Source: Streptomyces natalensis ATCC 27448
GTDB lineage: Bacteria > Actinomycetota > Actinomycetes > Streptomycetales > Streptomycetaceae
Reading direction: 5' to 3'
NCBI RefSeq assembly: GCF_000935125.1
Contig: NZ_JRKI01000062.1
Coordinates: 124,001-188,000 of the forward strand
Length of the DNA: 64,000 nt
Numbering within the stretch: position 1 is the stretch's first letter; each line of letters starts with the position of its first letter. Of the stretch, positions 16,267 through 25,674 are shown piece by piece. The position numbers and the translations under genes were made by a program. The notes beneath the pieces are model-generated. The model searched no databases, was not told the origin of the DNA, and saw nothing but the letters and a program-made list of their open reading frames with translations.

Positions 16267-16695
16267 TCAGCCCCAATCGCGGCCCGAACGGCCGCGCTTG
16301 GTCTCGCCGCGCTGCTTCTTCTCGCGCAGCCGCCGCTCGTTGATGCCCCGTGGGATACGCGACTTGCGGCGCGGCTTGGGCGGCGGGGCGCTGGCCTCGG
16401 CGAGCAGCGCAGCCAGGCGGACGGCCGCGGTCTCGCGGTTGCGCCACTGGGAGCGGTGCTCGGAGGCCCGTACGGAAAGGACCCCGTCGACCAGCCGGCC
16501 GGCCAGCCGCTCCAGGGCGCGCTGCTGCCACACCTCGGGCAGCGCCTGCGTTTTGACGAGGTCGAAGCGCAGCTCGACTTGGCTGTCGCTGGTGTTCACA
16601 TGCTGGCCGCCCGGACCGGAGGACCGCGAGAAACGCCATACGAGCTCGGCCTCTGGAAGGACAACCGAACCGCGGATGACATAAGGCCCGGACAT
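16267..16695 (-). CDS. arfB: Alternative ribosome-rescue factor ArfB (peptidyl-tRNA hydrolase)
   Basis: A 142-residue release-factor-like protein. The catalytic motif GPGGQHVNTSDSQVEL has GGQ at residues 29-31, and the C-terminal tail is very basic (KPRRKSRIPRG ... REKKQRGETKRGRSGRDWG), as needed to enter the empty mRNA channel of stalled ribosomes. Length matches the ArfB/ICT1 family, not full-length RF1/RF2. It hydrolyses peptidyl-tRNA to free stalled ribosomes. Confidence 0.92.
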   Translation of the reverse strand: MSGPYVIRGSVVLPEAELVWRFSRSSGPGGQHVNTSDSQVELRFDLVKTQALPEVWQQRALERLAGRLVDGVLSVRASEHRSQWRNRETAAVRLAALLAEASAPPPKPRRKSRIPRGINERRLREKKQRGETKRGRSGRDWG

Positions 16696-16960
16696 GCCTC
16701 CTATGATCCCGCGCTTTCCGTCCCCCCGTCACCCTCTTTTCCGCTCCCGGGCCGGGCATCCGGATCAGGATTCGGCAAAGTAAGTAAAGCCAGCTGGAAC
16801 CTCCCGGACCCCTGACGGCGTTGTTGTGGGTGACGGTAGCGTCGTCGGCAGTACGAACCCGTAGGGCAAAACCGCAGGACGAAGCCGGCATGCGGAGCCC
16901 GAAGTGCGAGGTCCGGCTCCGGCGGCTCGAGACTCAGACTGAACAGGAAAGGGACTTCCC

Positions 16961-17536
16961 ATGGCTGTAAGCCTGTCCAAGGGCGGCAACGTCTCCCTCA
17001 CCAAGGAGGCGCCGGGCCTGACCGCCGTCACGGTCGGCCTCGGCTGGGACGTCCGCACCACCACCGGCTCGGACTTCGACCTGGACGCGAGCGCGATCGC
17101 GGTCAACGGCGGTGGCAAGGTCTTCTCGGACCAGCACTTCGTCTTCTTCAACAACAAGGCGACGCCGGACCAGTCCATCGTCCACACCGGTGACAACGTC
17201 GACGGCCAGGGCGAGGGCGATGACGAGCGCATCAACGTCAACCTGGCGGCCCTGCCGGCCGACATCGACAAGATCGCCTTCCCGGTCTCCATCTACGACG
17301 CCGAGAGCCGCAGCCAGAACTTCGGCCAGGTGCGCAACGCCTACATCCGCATCGTCAACCAGGCCGGCGGCGCCGAGATCGCCCGCTACGACCTCAGCGA
17401 GGACGCGGCGACCGAGACCGCCATGGTCTTCGGCGAGCTCTACCGCAACGGCGCGGAGTGGAAGTTCCGCGCGGTGGGCCAGGGTTACGCCTCGGGCCTG
17501 GCGGGCATCGCGAAGGACTTCGGCGTCAACGTCTGA
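16961..17536 (+). CDS. terD: TerD-family calcium-binding stress protein
   Basis: A 191-residue TerD-domain protein: VSLSKGGNVSLTKEAPGL at the N-terminus, the acidic calcium site DFDLDASAIA, FFNNKATPDQSIVHTGDN and GEGDDERINVNL. TerD proteins bind calcium and occur in several copies in Streptomyces, linked to tellurite and other stress responses and to development; the precise role is unknown. A good ribosome site (CAGGAAAGGGA) precedes the ATG. Confidence 0.93.
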   Translation: MAVSLSKGGNVSLTKEAPGLTAVTVGLGWDVRTTTGSDFDLDASAIAVNGGGKVFSDQHFVFFNNKATPDQSIVHTGDNVDGQGEGDDERINVNLAALPADIDKIAFPVSIYDAESRSQNFGQVRNAYIRIVNQAGGAEIARYDLSEDAATETAMVFGELYRNGAEWKFRAVGQGYASGLAGIAKDFGVNV

Positions 17537-17653
17537 GGTTCGGCGACGGTTGCGGTTGGCCGACGTCCGGGATCGCTGACGGTTGACGGCGGCGATTTCT
17601 GACGGTCGACGGCTGCGAGCTCGGGCCGCCACGTTCGCCGTACGGACGGTCGG

Positions 17654-17700
<47 letters not shown>

Positions 17701-17833
17701 GGCAACGTCTCCGGGCTCGGGCGGCGTTGAGCGGCCGATCGAGGGCCGGCTCCCTTCGGGGGGCCGGCCCTCGGTGCGTTCCGGGGCCCGGCATATCCGG
17801 GAGCCGTCCTCAGGGCCACCACATCCGCCGTCG

Positions 17834-18103
17834 TCAAGCCACCGCGTCCGCGGCCGCTTCCGGGGGTGTGGCCAGCGTCGCGACCTCGTCCAGCGAGAGC
17901 CCGAGCGTCCCGGCCAGCGCGGCGACCGTGAAGAACGCCGGTGTCGGAGCCCGGCCGGTCTCGATCTTGCGCAGCGTCTCGGCGGACAGCCCCGCACCCG
18001 CCGCCACCTCGACCATGCTCCGCTCGCCGCGCGCCGCCCGCAGCAGCGCGCCCAGCCGCTCGCCGCGTTCGCGTTCCCAGGGGGTCAGTGGAGTTCGCAC
18101 CAT
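17834..18103 (-). CDS. Xre-family helix-turn-helix regulator
   Basis: An 89-residue single-domain HTH_3 protein: RGERLGALLRAARGERSMVEVAAGAGLSAETLRKIETGRAPTP reads as the five-helix Xre/Cro fold, with recognition helix SAETLRKIE. The start at 18103 is chosen because the longer frame (from 18130) would translate through the operator repeats. It is divergent from a methionine aminopeptidase gene, with three phased TACCGGTA palindromes between them, so it likely represses itself and the neighbour. Confidence 0.88.
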   Translation of the reverse strand: MVRTPLTPWERERGERLGALLRAARGERSMVEVAAGAGLSAETLRKIETGRAPTPAFFTVAALAGTLGLSLDEVATLATPPEAAADAVA

Positions 18104-18117
18104 GCCCGTGATACTAA

Positions 18118-18153
18118 TACCGGTAAACAAATACCGGTATTAGTTTACCGGTA
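18118..18153. promoter_or_regulatory. Three phased TACCGGTA operators
   Basis: TACCGGTA occurs at 18118, 18132 and 18146, exactly 14 bp apart, each flanked by A/T-rich spacers in otherwise GC-rich DNA. They lie between the divergent Xre and methionine aminopeptidase genes, 15 bp from the Xre start. They are probably the Xre protein's own sites; ligand and effector are unknown. Confidence 0.8.
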
Positions 18154-18243
18154 TGGCGCTCGGCGTGCCCACCCGTACGCCCCTTTCCCCTTGACCGGCC
18201 GCCCCTGCCCTTGGGGCGCCGTTGCCCGGAGGTTGCACTGCTC

Positions 18244-19011
18244 ATGGTGGAGATCAAAACGGATGCCTCGCTGGACGCGATGCGTGTGGCCGGACGCGTC
18301 GTCGCCGATGCGCTGGCGGCGGCACGCGCGGCGGCCGCCCCCGGGGTGCGGCTGTGCGAGCTGGACGAGGTCGCCCGCACGGTCCTGCGCGAGGCCGGGG
18401 CCACCTCCCCGTTCCTCGGCTATCGCCCCTCCTTCGCGAGCACGCCGTTTCCCGCCGTCATCTGCGCCTCCGTCAACGACGCGATCGTGCACGGCATCCC
18501 GGACGGCTACCGACTGAGCGACGGCGACCTGGTGAGCATCGACTGCGGCGCGGTGGTGGAGGGCTGGGCGGGCGACGCGGCGGTCAGCTTCTGCGTCGGC
18601 ACCGCCCGCCCCGAGGACGTCCGGCTGATGGACGTCACCCGGCGCGCACTGGAGGCGGGCATCGCCGCGGCCGTGCCCGGCGCACGGATAGGCGACATCT
18701 CGCACGCCATCGGCAGCGTCGGACGGGCGGCCGGATACGGCATCCCGGAAGACTTCGGCGGCCACGGCATCGGCCGCCGCATGCACGAGGACCCGCCCGT
18801 CCCCAACGACGGCCGCCCCGGCCGGGGCCTCGTCCTGCGCCAGGGCATGGCACTCGCCATCGAGCCCATGCTGCTGGCCGGCGGCCGGAACGCGTACTAC
18901 GTGGCGGAGGACGGCTGGACGCTACGCACATCGGACGGCAGCCGCGCCGCGCACTTCGAGCACACCGTCGCGATCACGGAGGACGGACCACGCGTGCTGA
19001 CAATGCCGTGA
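18244..19011 (+). CDS. map: Type I methionine aminopeptidase
   Basis: A 255-residue pita-bread-fold metallopeptidase removing the initiator methionine. All five metal ligands are present: D100, D111, H174, E207 and E239 (SIDCGAVVEGWAGDA, GGHGIGRRMHEDP, AIEPML, FEHTVAI). CGGAGGT lies 11 bp before the ATG. It lacks an N-terminal zinc-finger extension. Streptomyces usually have more than one map gene; this one is not in the ribosomal-protein operon and is apparently controlled by the divergent Xre regulator. Confidence 0.94.
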   Translation: MVEIKTDASLDAMRVAGRVVADALAAARAAAAPGVRLCELDEVARTVLREAGATSPFLGYRPSFASTPFPAVICASVNDAIVHGIPDGYRLSDGDLVSIDCGAVVEGWAGDAAVSFCVGTARPEDVRLMDVTRRALEAGIAAAVPGARIGDISHAIGSVGRAAGYGIPEDFGGHGIGRRMHEDPPVPNDGRPGRGLVLRQGMALAIEPMLLAGGRNAYYVAEDGWTLRTSDGSRAAHFEHTVAITEDGPRVLTMP

Positions 19012-19203
19012 GGGCGGGCCCTCCACCTGTCGGCGGGACACGGCGGGCACGCCCGTCACCCGTTGCTCCCTGTCCGGCGGGCGCGGCGGCGGGACGCGTC
19101 CCCCTTCGCCCGCTCGTCCCTGCCGGCGGGCACGGCGGCAGAGCCCGTCCTCCAGCTGCTCCTCCCAGCACGCGCCGTCAGGTCGGAGCTGGCCTGCTGA
19201 TCC

Positions 19204-19240
19204 CGCCCGTCCGTCCGGCCCGTCCGTCCGGCCCGGTCGT
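19204..19240. repeat. Short CCGTCCGTCCGGCC tandem tract
   Basis: Imperfect tandem copies of CCCGTCCGTCCGG in the 290-bp space between map and the next gene. The rest of that space is GC-rich and shows nothing recognisable. Confidence 0.6.
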
Positions 19241-19301
19241 CCGGGCCATCGGTCGAGCCCGTCCCTCCAGCCCTCCCGACGGGCGTGACACCATCAATGG
19301 C

Positions 19302-19799
19302 GTGATCGACCTCGGCTACTCCCTCTCCCGTCGTTTTCCGGACCCCCCACAGCTGGACTACCGGACGGCGGATGTGCGCGCCCTGCGCCACGACCTCTTC
19401 TGCGGTGACGTCTATATCGCCGACACCTCGACGGACCGCGAGGTGTCGACGGCCTGGGGCTGGGTGCCTGTGCTCGACTTCGCCTGGGCGCTGTGCGACA
19501 TCGTCGAGCGGCTCGACAGCGACCCGCGCGGCAGTCGCTCGGCCCGTCCGATCCACGCCGAACTGGACTTCACCGAATCCACCGACCGGATGCTCTTCGA
19601 GCGCCGCTTCGGGTGGGTGGACATCGCCGCCGACTGGATGCCGGCCGACGAGGCACCGCTCACCGTCAACCACGCCGCACTGCGCCGCGAGGCCCGCGAC
19701 TTTCTGCACGATCTGATCGCCGATCTCATCGATCTGCATGACGGCCTCGGCGACAATCCGGCCATCTGGGACCTCCAGGCCCGCTTCCCCCGCATCTGA
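19302..19799 (+). CDS. Conserved hypothetical protein
   Basis: A 165-residue soluble, acidic protein beginning VIDLGYSLSRRFPDPPQLDYR. It has no catalytic motif I recognise. Features are many Asp/Glu residues and a Trp-rich middle (STAWGWVPVLDFAWALCDIV). The GTG at 19302 is chosen because everything upstream in the frame is low-complexity Arg/Pro-rich sequence overlapping map. Codon use is typical of Streptomyces coding DNA. Function unknown. Confidence 0.75.
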   Translation: MIDLGYSLSRRFPDPPQLDYRTADVRALRHDLFCGDVYIADTSTDREVSTAWGWVPVLDFAWALCDIVERLDSDPRGSRSARPIHAELDFTESTDRMLFERRFGWVDIAADWMPADEAPLTVNHAALRREARDFLHDLIADLIDLHDGLGDNPAIWDLQARFPRI

Positions 19800-19829
19800 C
19801 CGCCACCGCACACGGGGCCGCGCCCCCGG

Positions 19830-20501
19830 CTACTCCACCCGTACGCCTATCTGTGCCGCGAACGCCGGTGCCAGATCGAGCAGTTGGGCCGCGCTGATCA
19901 CCGCGCCCGACAGCCGGTCGATGCCCCGCGCGATGTCCACCGCGGCCGCGCCCCGCAGGTCGACGTCCTTCATTCGCACCGCGGTGAGATCCAACCGCGC
20001 GAGGGTGCAGTCGTCGAACGACACCCGCTCCAGCTCCGCGCCCGAGAAATCCGCCTCGACCACCACGCACCCCTCGAAGGAGACATCCCGCAGCTTCGCC
20101 CCGCGCAGATTCGGGAAGTCGATCTTCCCACCGCGCACCACGACCCGCTCCAGCACCGCCCCGTGCAGCTGCGCCCCGCCGAGCCGGGCGTCGGTCAGCT
20201 CCACATCGCGCAGTGACGCCTGCGAGAGGTCGGTGCCGACGCCGCGCACTCCGCTCAGCACGCTGTCGATGAACCGGGCCCGACTCAGCACCGTCTCGTC
20301 CAGCGCACACCGCCGCAGGGCGCAGTCCAGGAATCTCGCACCATGCGCCGTCTGCCCCGCCCAGTCGGTTTCGAGGAACTCCAGCCCGTCGTAGTCCCCT
20401 TCGGACTCCAGCGGCCCGCCGTCGTACGGCCGCAGCTCCGGCAGCCGCACCTCGGGCCGCCGCACCGCCCGTACCGTCGTCCCCTTACCGCGCCCTGCCA
20501 T
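19830..20501 (-). CDS. Pentapeptide-repeat protein
   Basis: A 223-residue protein whose residues ~45-200 follow the A(D/N)LxX pentapeptide pattern (LDCALRRCALDETVLSRARF, LSQASLRDVELTDARLGGAQLHGAVL, LRGAKLRDVSFEGC), expected to fold as a right-handed quadrilateral beta-helix. Related proteins such as MfpA/Qnr mimic DNA and protect gyrase, but most have no known role. It stands alone between unrelated genes. Confidence 0.85.
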   Translation of the reverse strand: MAGRGKGTTVRAVRRPEVRLPELRPYDGGPLESEGDYDGLEFLETDWAGQTAHGARFLDCALRRCALDETVLSRARFIDSVLSGVRGVGTDLSQASLRDVELTDARLGGAQLHGAVLERVVVRGGKIDFPNLRGAKLRDVSFEGCVVVEADFSGAELERVSFDDCTLARLDLTAVRMKDVDLRGAAAVDIARGIDRLSGAVISAAQLLDLAPAFAAQIGVRVE

Positions 20502-20724
20502 GCGATCACCACCTCTCGTCGTCGGTCACGTCAGCCGCGTCGCCTCACCACGCGTCACGTCACCATTCGTTGCGTCACTGCTCATCACGCCTGCACACCC
20601 ATCGTGAACCACGCCACTGACAGTCGCCCCGGCCTGTGGAAAACCCTCGCGCCCCGGCGAGAAGTTGAGCCCAGGCAACCCGAGCGATGAGGAGTTGACC
20701 TCAGCCAAACCTGAGGCAGCAGGG

Positions 20725-21632
20725 TGCGATCAGCCGCCGCGGCCCGGCCCCGGCGCCCGTCTTCCGGGCCGGTGCCGCTTCCCGAGCTGCCGACCGTGCC
20801 CGGCCGCGAGGTCGCCGGCACCGTCGAGGCCCTCGGCCCCGGCACCGACCCCACCTGGCTCGGCCGACGCGTCGTCGCCCACTTGGGCACGGCCCCGGTG
20901 GCTACGCCGAACTCGCGGTGGCCGCCGACGACCGGCTGCATCCGATTCCCGACGGGCTCGACGCGGGCCAGGCCGTCGCCGTGATCGGCACCGGCCGCCC
21001 CACCTTGGGCATCCGACGCTTCCCCGGTCTGACCGCCGACGACATCGCGATCATCCCGGCGGCCGCCGGCGGCATCGGCTCGCTCCTCGTCCAGCACGCC
21101 CGGCACACGGTCGCCATGGCCATCGGCCTGGCCGGCGGCCCGGCCAAGATGGCGCGCGTCCGTGACCTGGGCGCCGACCTCGGCGTCGACTACACCGAGG
21201 ACTACTGGCCGGCCCTGGTACGCGCCTTCCTCGACGACCGCCGCGCCGCGGGTGCCACCCTGCTCTTCGACTCGGTAGGCGGCGCCCTGGGCCGCGCCGC
21301 CCTCGACCTCCTGGCCCCCGGTGGCCCCCGGTGGCCGCCATCTGGTCTCCGGCTGGTCCGCGGGCGGCCTGCTCACCGGCGGCCCGATGGAGTTCGCGCA
21401 TGGCGAGCTCGCCACCCGCGGCATCACCTCGCAGCAGGTCCTGGGCCCGGCCAAGCCGGCCAGGGTGGGCGGCGACGACCCGATCCGCACCCTGGAGACC
21501 GAGGCCCTCGCCGAGGCGGCGGCCGGCCGGCTCGTCCCATCCGTCCAGCGCTTCCCCCTGGCCGAGGCGGCCGCCGCCCACCGCGCCCTGGAGACCCGCG
21601 CCACGATGGGCAAGATGGTCCTGGTGCCGTAG
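20725..21632 (+). pseudogene. Decayed NADPH:quinone oxidoreductase (MDR family)
   Basis: Three frames in succession give one medium-chain dehydrogenase: (i) to about 20895, LPTVPGREVAGTVEALGPG; (ii) to about 21320, YAELAVAADDRLHPIPDGLDAGQAVAV and the nucleotide-binding IPAAAGGIGSLLVQHAR; (iii) to 21632, GGRHLVSGWSAGG ... ETRATMGKMVLVP. The first frameshift is near 20895. The second is explained by a tandem duplication of the 10-mer GGCCCCCGGT at 21313-21332. The N-terminal ~35 residues of the family also have no good start codon. The gene is inactive unless both shifts are sequencing errors. Confidence 0.85.
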
Positions 21633-21744
21633 CGGGGTCCGGTGGCCGCCGCGTAGCGCAGACCGAGGGGCGCCGCGCGGCTATGGGCCCGTCCGTGCCC
21701 CCGGGGCGCGGCCCGAAGTACGGCGGCCCCGGGGCCGAGGGCCT

Positions 21745-22860
21745 CTACCGCACCACTGCCAGTGCCCGGTCCGTGTCGTTCAGCCGCCGTCCGCCCGACT
21801 CCGTGCACGTCACGATGTCCTCGATCCGCACCCCGAACCGCCCCGGCAGATAGATGCCCGGTTCGATCGAGAAGCACATCCCGGCCACCAGGGGCAGATG
21901 CTCGCCCTCCACCAGGTACGGCGGTTCATGGGTGGTCACTCCGATGCCGTGCCCGGTGCGGTGGATGAAGTACTCGCCGTACCCCGCCGCCTTGATGACC
22001 CTCCTGGCCACCCGGTCGATCTCTTGGCACGCGACCCCGGGCCGCACCGCCTCGAACGCCGCCTGCTGCGCCTCGCGCACGATGTCGTGCACCTTGCGCT
22101 CCTCGGCGCCCGGCTCCCCCACGTGCACGGTCCGCGTGGTGTCCGACCCGTACCCGTCCTTGAGGCCGCCGAAGTCCAGCACCACCATGTCGCCGTCCTC
22201 GATGATGCGCTCCCCCGCCTCATGGTGCGGATTGGCGCCATTGGGGCCGGACCCCACGACCGTGAAGTCCACCTGGCTGTGCCCGTGCTCGATCAGCAGC
22301 CGCGCGAGATCCTCCGCCACCTCGCTCTCCGGGCGGCCGGCGAACCGTACGCCCAGGATCTTCTCGTACGTCGCATCCGCGGCCGCCCCGGCCGCCGCCA
22401 GCCGCGCCACCTCGTGCGCATCCTTGACGGCGCGCAGCATCGGCAGCACCTCCGTCAGCGCCCGGTAAGCGCTATCGGGAAGCGACCGCTGGAGTCCCAG
22501 CAGATGCAGCGACCAGGTCGCGTCCGACACCCCGTAACGCCCCTCCGGCTCCAGCCACTTGGCCAGTGCCTCGTACGGGTTCGCACCGTCCGTCCATCCC
22601 GCCACATCCATCGCGTCCGCCCCGGCCGCCCGCTCCGCATCGGGCTGCTCCAGTACGGGCACCAGCAGCCGCGGCCGCCGCCCCGGGGCGATCACCAGGG
22701 CGGTCAGCCGCTCTGTGGCCGCCGGGGGCTGATAACCGCACAGCCACACCAGATCCGGGCCCGGCGTCACGATCAGCCCCGCCAGTCCGAAATGGGCGGC
22801 GGCCGCTGCCGCCCGCTCCATGCGCCGCTCGTGGTCGTCCCGCGTCATAGAAGTCACCAT
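21745..22860 (-). CDS. M24-family Xaa-Pro peptidase
   Basis: A 371-residue two-domain protein: an N-terminal creatinase-like domain (GLAGLIVTPGPDLVWLCGY) and a C-terminal pita-bread peptidase with the dinuclear metal ligands in VVLDFGG, YGSDTTRT, HRTGHGIG, FSIEPGIY and VRIEDIV. This is the aminopeptidase P/prolidase (PepQ) type, cleaving Xaa-Pro bonds in the cytoplasm. Monocistronic by spacing. Confidence 0.92.
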   Translation of the reverse strand: MVTSMTRDDHERRMERAAAAAAHFGLAGLIVTPGPDLVWLCGYQPPAATERLTALVIAPGRRPRLLVPVLEQPDAERAAGADAMDVAGWTDGANPYEALAKWLEPEGRYGVSDATWSLHLLGLQRSLPDSAYRALTEVLPMLRAVKDAHEVARLAAAGAAADATYEKILGVRFAGRPESEVAEDLARLLIEHGHSQVDFTVVGSGPNGANPHHEAGERIIEDGDMVVLDFGGLKDGYGSDTTRTVHVGEPGAEERKVHDIVREAQQAAFEAVRPGVACQEIDRVARRVIKAAGYGEYFIHRTGHGIGVTTHEPPYLVEGEHLPLVAGMCFSIEPGIYLPGRFGVRIEDIVTCTESGGRRLNDTDRALAVVR

Positions 22861-23030
22861 GGCGGCGAATCTACGCCGCCACGCCTCTCACATCCCGTCC
22901 ATATCCCGTCCGCCGCCACCCCTTCGCCACCCCATCACCCAAGCGCCGAGGCGGGTGCCGGAGATCGGCACGGACGCTCCTCCACCGCCGCCCGGAACGC
23001 CTCCTCAGGGGGCAGGGGAGGAAGCGCGGT

Positions 23031-23447
23031 CTACCGGTCGGCGAACAGCGTGCGCAGATGCCTGCCGTTGAGGATCGCGACGACGCCTGTCAGGAACAGG
23101 CCGCAGACGCCCTGTTCTATCTTCATCCACAGGGGGAAGGTGCCGGGGAGCGCGATGATCACCGCGATGACCAGCACCATCACCGTCGAGATGATCCGCA
23201 TCCGGCGATACGCCGGGCGGGAGCCGCGGGCCGCGCGGACGGCACACACGAACATCACGACCGCGCTGACGACGACGAGGGTGCCACGGATCCAGACGGC
23301 GTCGTTCACCGCGGCGGCATCGCCGCGCAACAGGACGATGGCCACGAGGGTGAGCACGCTGAGGCCGAAATAGCCGGAGACCAGCCGCTGCACGCTGCGG
23401 AGCGCCGTCCGGCTGCGCGGATGGTCCAGACCGGGGGTGTGCTGCAT
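23031..23447 (-). CDS. Small integral membrane protein
   Basis: A 138-residue protein with four predicted membrane helices: about 22-42 (VSGYFGLSVLTLVAIVLL), 50-71 (WIRGTLVVVSAVVMFVCAV), 86-104 (IISTVMVLVIAVIIALPG) and 110-128 (IEQGVCGLFLTGVVAIL). The start at 23447 has AAGAGG upstream; the long upstream frame is low complexity. It is divergent from a histidine kinase gene and may be connected with that system. Function unknown. Confidence 0.8.
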   Translation of the reverse strand: MQHTPGLDHPRSRTALRSVQRLVSGYFGLSVLTLVAIVLLRGDAAAVNDAVWIRGTLVVVSAVVMFVCAVRAARGSRPAYRRMRIISTVMVLVIAVIIALPGTFPLWMKIEQGVCGLFLTGVVAILNGRHLRTLFADR

Positions 23448-23794
23448 GGGAAGCCTCTTTCGTCGATGTCGGGTGGGCGACCGCGGCGGGGTGCCGAGCG
23501 CGTCGGGATACCGACCGCGGTGGGGCGGCAGACGCGGACATGCGCCGGTCGCTTCGGGTGCGCCGGTCCCGTCGCGTCTGTCAGCCGTGTCGGGTCCGCC
23601 GGTCGCTTCGGATCTGCGGACCGGTGCCTGAAGCGTGCGGGAGCAGGGCCCCGCACCGCATCGCCGTGGGGTTGGAACTGCGTCAGGACCGTCGTCTCTC
23701 ACCAGGGTTGGAACCTTGTCCACCCTGGGTTTGACGGGACTCTTCAACCCCTGGGACGACGCCGGACGGGACCCGCGGCCATACCGTTCGTCAC
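23448..23794. other. Divergent intergenic region with inverted repeat
   Basis: 347 bp between the small membrane protein and the sensor kinase. CCAGGGT at 23702-23708 pairs with ACCCTGG at 23722-23728, followed by TTGACG and a further CAACCCCTGGG, about 60 bp before the kinase start. A regulator site for the two-component system is plausible but unproven. The rest is GC-rich with loose CGGTCGCTTCGG repeats. Confidence 0.5.
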
Positions 23795-25018
23795 ATGACC
23801 ACCACACCTGTGACCACCGCGACCCTCGCCACGCTGCGCACCACGCGGGCGCGGCAGGAGACGGTGCTGCGCTGGCTGCGTCCGCTGGCGCCGTTCGTCA
23901 TGGCCGTGGTGGCCTGGGCCGCCTTCCACGCCCACCCGGGCCCGGGAGTTGAGGGTCGCGGGCTGGCCGTCTCGGGTGTCCTGGGCGGGTTCGTCCTCGG
24001 CGGGCTGGGGTCGCTGGCCACGCTGCGGCGCGCCCGCCGAATCCACCTCGCGTTCGTCGGCGTCCTGATCGCCGCTTCGACGGCGCTGGTGTGGCTGCAA
24101 CCCGACGGGGCAGGCGTCGCCGGAATCTTCGTCGGCGTGTCCCTCCTCGCGCCCGTCGTGCGCGGACACCTCTGGGTACCGCTGACCGTCGTCACCCTCG
24201 TGTTCCTGGGCGTGACCATGGCGGCAGGCCACGCCGGCTCGGTCGCCTCCGCGCTCCTCAACGCCATCATGCTCGGCGCCTTCTACGGGATGCTGTTCCT
24301 GGCTCTGCGGCTCGGCGAGGCCAACCGGCTTGCCGGACAGCTGCTTTCCGAGCTGGAGCAGAGCCGGGCGGCGGAGGCGCGGGCAGCGGGGCTGGCCGAG
24401 CGCCAGCGGCTCGCCCGTGAGATGCACGACGTACTCGCGCACTCCCTCTCCGGGCTGATGCTCCAACTCGAGGCCGCCCGGATGCTGGCGGCCGAGGACC
24501 CGGGTGACCCCCGCCTGCCCGAGGCCGTCGACCGCGCGCACCACCTGGGCAAGTCCGGGCTGGAAGAGGCCCGTCGAGCGATCGGCATGCTCCGCGACGA
24601 CGCACTTCCCGGGCCCGAACGGCTCGCCGGACTGGCGGCGCAGTTCCAGCAGGACCGGGACATACCCTGCCGCCTCACCGTCACCGGAGAGGCATACGAA
24701 CTCGGCTCAGAGGCGCGCCTCGCGCTGTACCGGGTCGCCCAGGAAGCCCTGACCAATATCGGCAAGCATGCGCATCCGGAGTGGGTCGAGGTGCACCTCG
24801 CCTACGCACCGGCCGCCGCCCGTCTGACCGTCGAGGACTTCACGGCCGGGGGCGCACGGCCGGGCCCGGCCTGCGCCCCGGCCCCGGTCCGAGCCCCCAA
24901 GGACGGTGGCGGGTACGGCCTGACCGGCATGCGCGAGCGGGCCGAACTCCTCGGCGGCACGCTGACCACCGCGGCCACCGACCGTGGCTTCCGTGTCGAG
25001 CTGGAGGTGCCCCGATGA
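23795..25018 (+). CDS. DesK/NarX-type sensor histidine kinase
   Basis: A 407-residue kinase. Residues 1-170 hold five or six membrane helices; a short coiled-coil leads to the HisKA_3 box LAREMHDVLAHSLSGLM with the phospho-acceptor His near residue 211. The HATPase domain has ALYRVAQEALTNIGKHAH (N-box) and GYGLTGMRERAELLGG (G-box). Its stop overlaps the start of the regulator gene (ATGA), so the two are translationally coupled. The stimulus is unknown; the sensor part is mostly membrane, suggesting a membrane or lipid signal. Confidence 0.92.
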   Translation: MTTTPVTTATLATLRTTRARQETVLRWLRPLAPFVMAVVAWAAFHAHPGPGVEGRGLAVSGVLGGFVLGGLGSLATLRRARRIHLAFVGVLIAASTALVWLQPDGAGVAGIFVGVSLLAPVVRGHLWVPLTVVTLVFLGVTMAAGHAGSVASALLNAIMLGAFYGMLFLALRLGEANRLAGQLLSELEQSRAAEARAAGLAERQRLAREMHDVLAHSLSGLMLQLEAARMLAAEDPGDPRLPEAVDRAHHLGKSGLEEARRAIGMLRDDALPGPERLAGLAAQFQQDRDIPCRLTVTGEAYELGSEARLALYRVAQEALTNIGKHAHPEWVEVHLAYAPAAARLTVEDFTAGGARPGPACAPAPVRAPKDGGGYGLTGMRERAELLGGTLTTAATDRGFRVELEVPR

Positions 25019-25674
25019 GCCGCCCGATCCGTGTCCTGATCGCCGATGACCAGCGCGTGGTCCGGGAGGGACTGACGCTGGTGCTCGGGCTCCTGCCCGA
25101 TGTCGATGTCGTCGGTGCCGCCTCCGACGGGGCCGAGGCCGTCGCCCTCGCCGAGGACCTGCACCCCGATATCGTCCTGATGGACCTCCGGATGCCCCGC
25201 CGTGACGGTGTCGAGGCCACCCGTCTGCTGCACGAACGCGCCCCCGGCACCAGGGTCGTCGTCCTCACCACCTACTCCGACGACCGTTCCGTGATCGACG
25301 CGCTCCGCGCCGGCGCCCGCGGCTATCTCACCAAGGACACCGGCGGGGCGGAGATCCGCCAGGCCCTCCGGCGCGTCCTCGACGACCAGGCGGCGATCGA
25401 TCCGGCCGTCCAACACCACCTCATCGACGCCATCGCCGGCGCACCCCCGGCGCCCCGCCCGCTGTCCCGCCCCCAACTCCCCGCCGGACTCACTCCCAGG
25501 GAGGCCGAGGTGCTGTCCCTCATAGCCGCCGGCCTGTCCAACACCGAGATCGCCGACCGCCTCATCGTCAGCGAAGGCACGGTCAAAAGCCACATCAACC
25601 GCCTCCTCCCCAAAATCGAGGCCCGCGACCGCGCCCAGGCCGTCGCCTACGCCTACCAACATGGCCTTGTCTGA
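25015..25674 (+). CDS. NarL/LuxR-type response regulator
   Basis: A 219-residue regulator. The receiver domain has the acidic pair DD near residue 10, the phospho-Asp in DIVLMDLRMP, and the Thr/Lys switch residues in VVLTTYSDD and GYLTKDTGG. The C-terminal LuxR helix-turn-helix is LTPREAEVLSLIAAGLSNTEIADRLIVSEGTVKSHINRL. It pairs with the overlapping kinase gene. Candidate targets are its own promoter region and the divergent membrane protein. Confidence 0.94.
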   Translation: MSRPIRVLIADDQRVVREGLTLVLGLLPDVDVVGAASDGAEAVALAEDLHPDIVLMDLRMPRRDGVEATRLLHERAPGTRVVVLTTYSDDRSVIDALRAGARGYLTKDTGGAEIRQALRRVLDDQAAIDPAVQHHLIDAIAGAPPAPRPLSRPQLPAGLTPREAEVLSLIAAGLSNTEIADRLIVSEGTVKSHINRLLPKIEARDRAQAVAYAYQHGLV

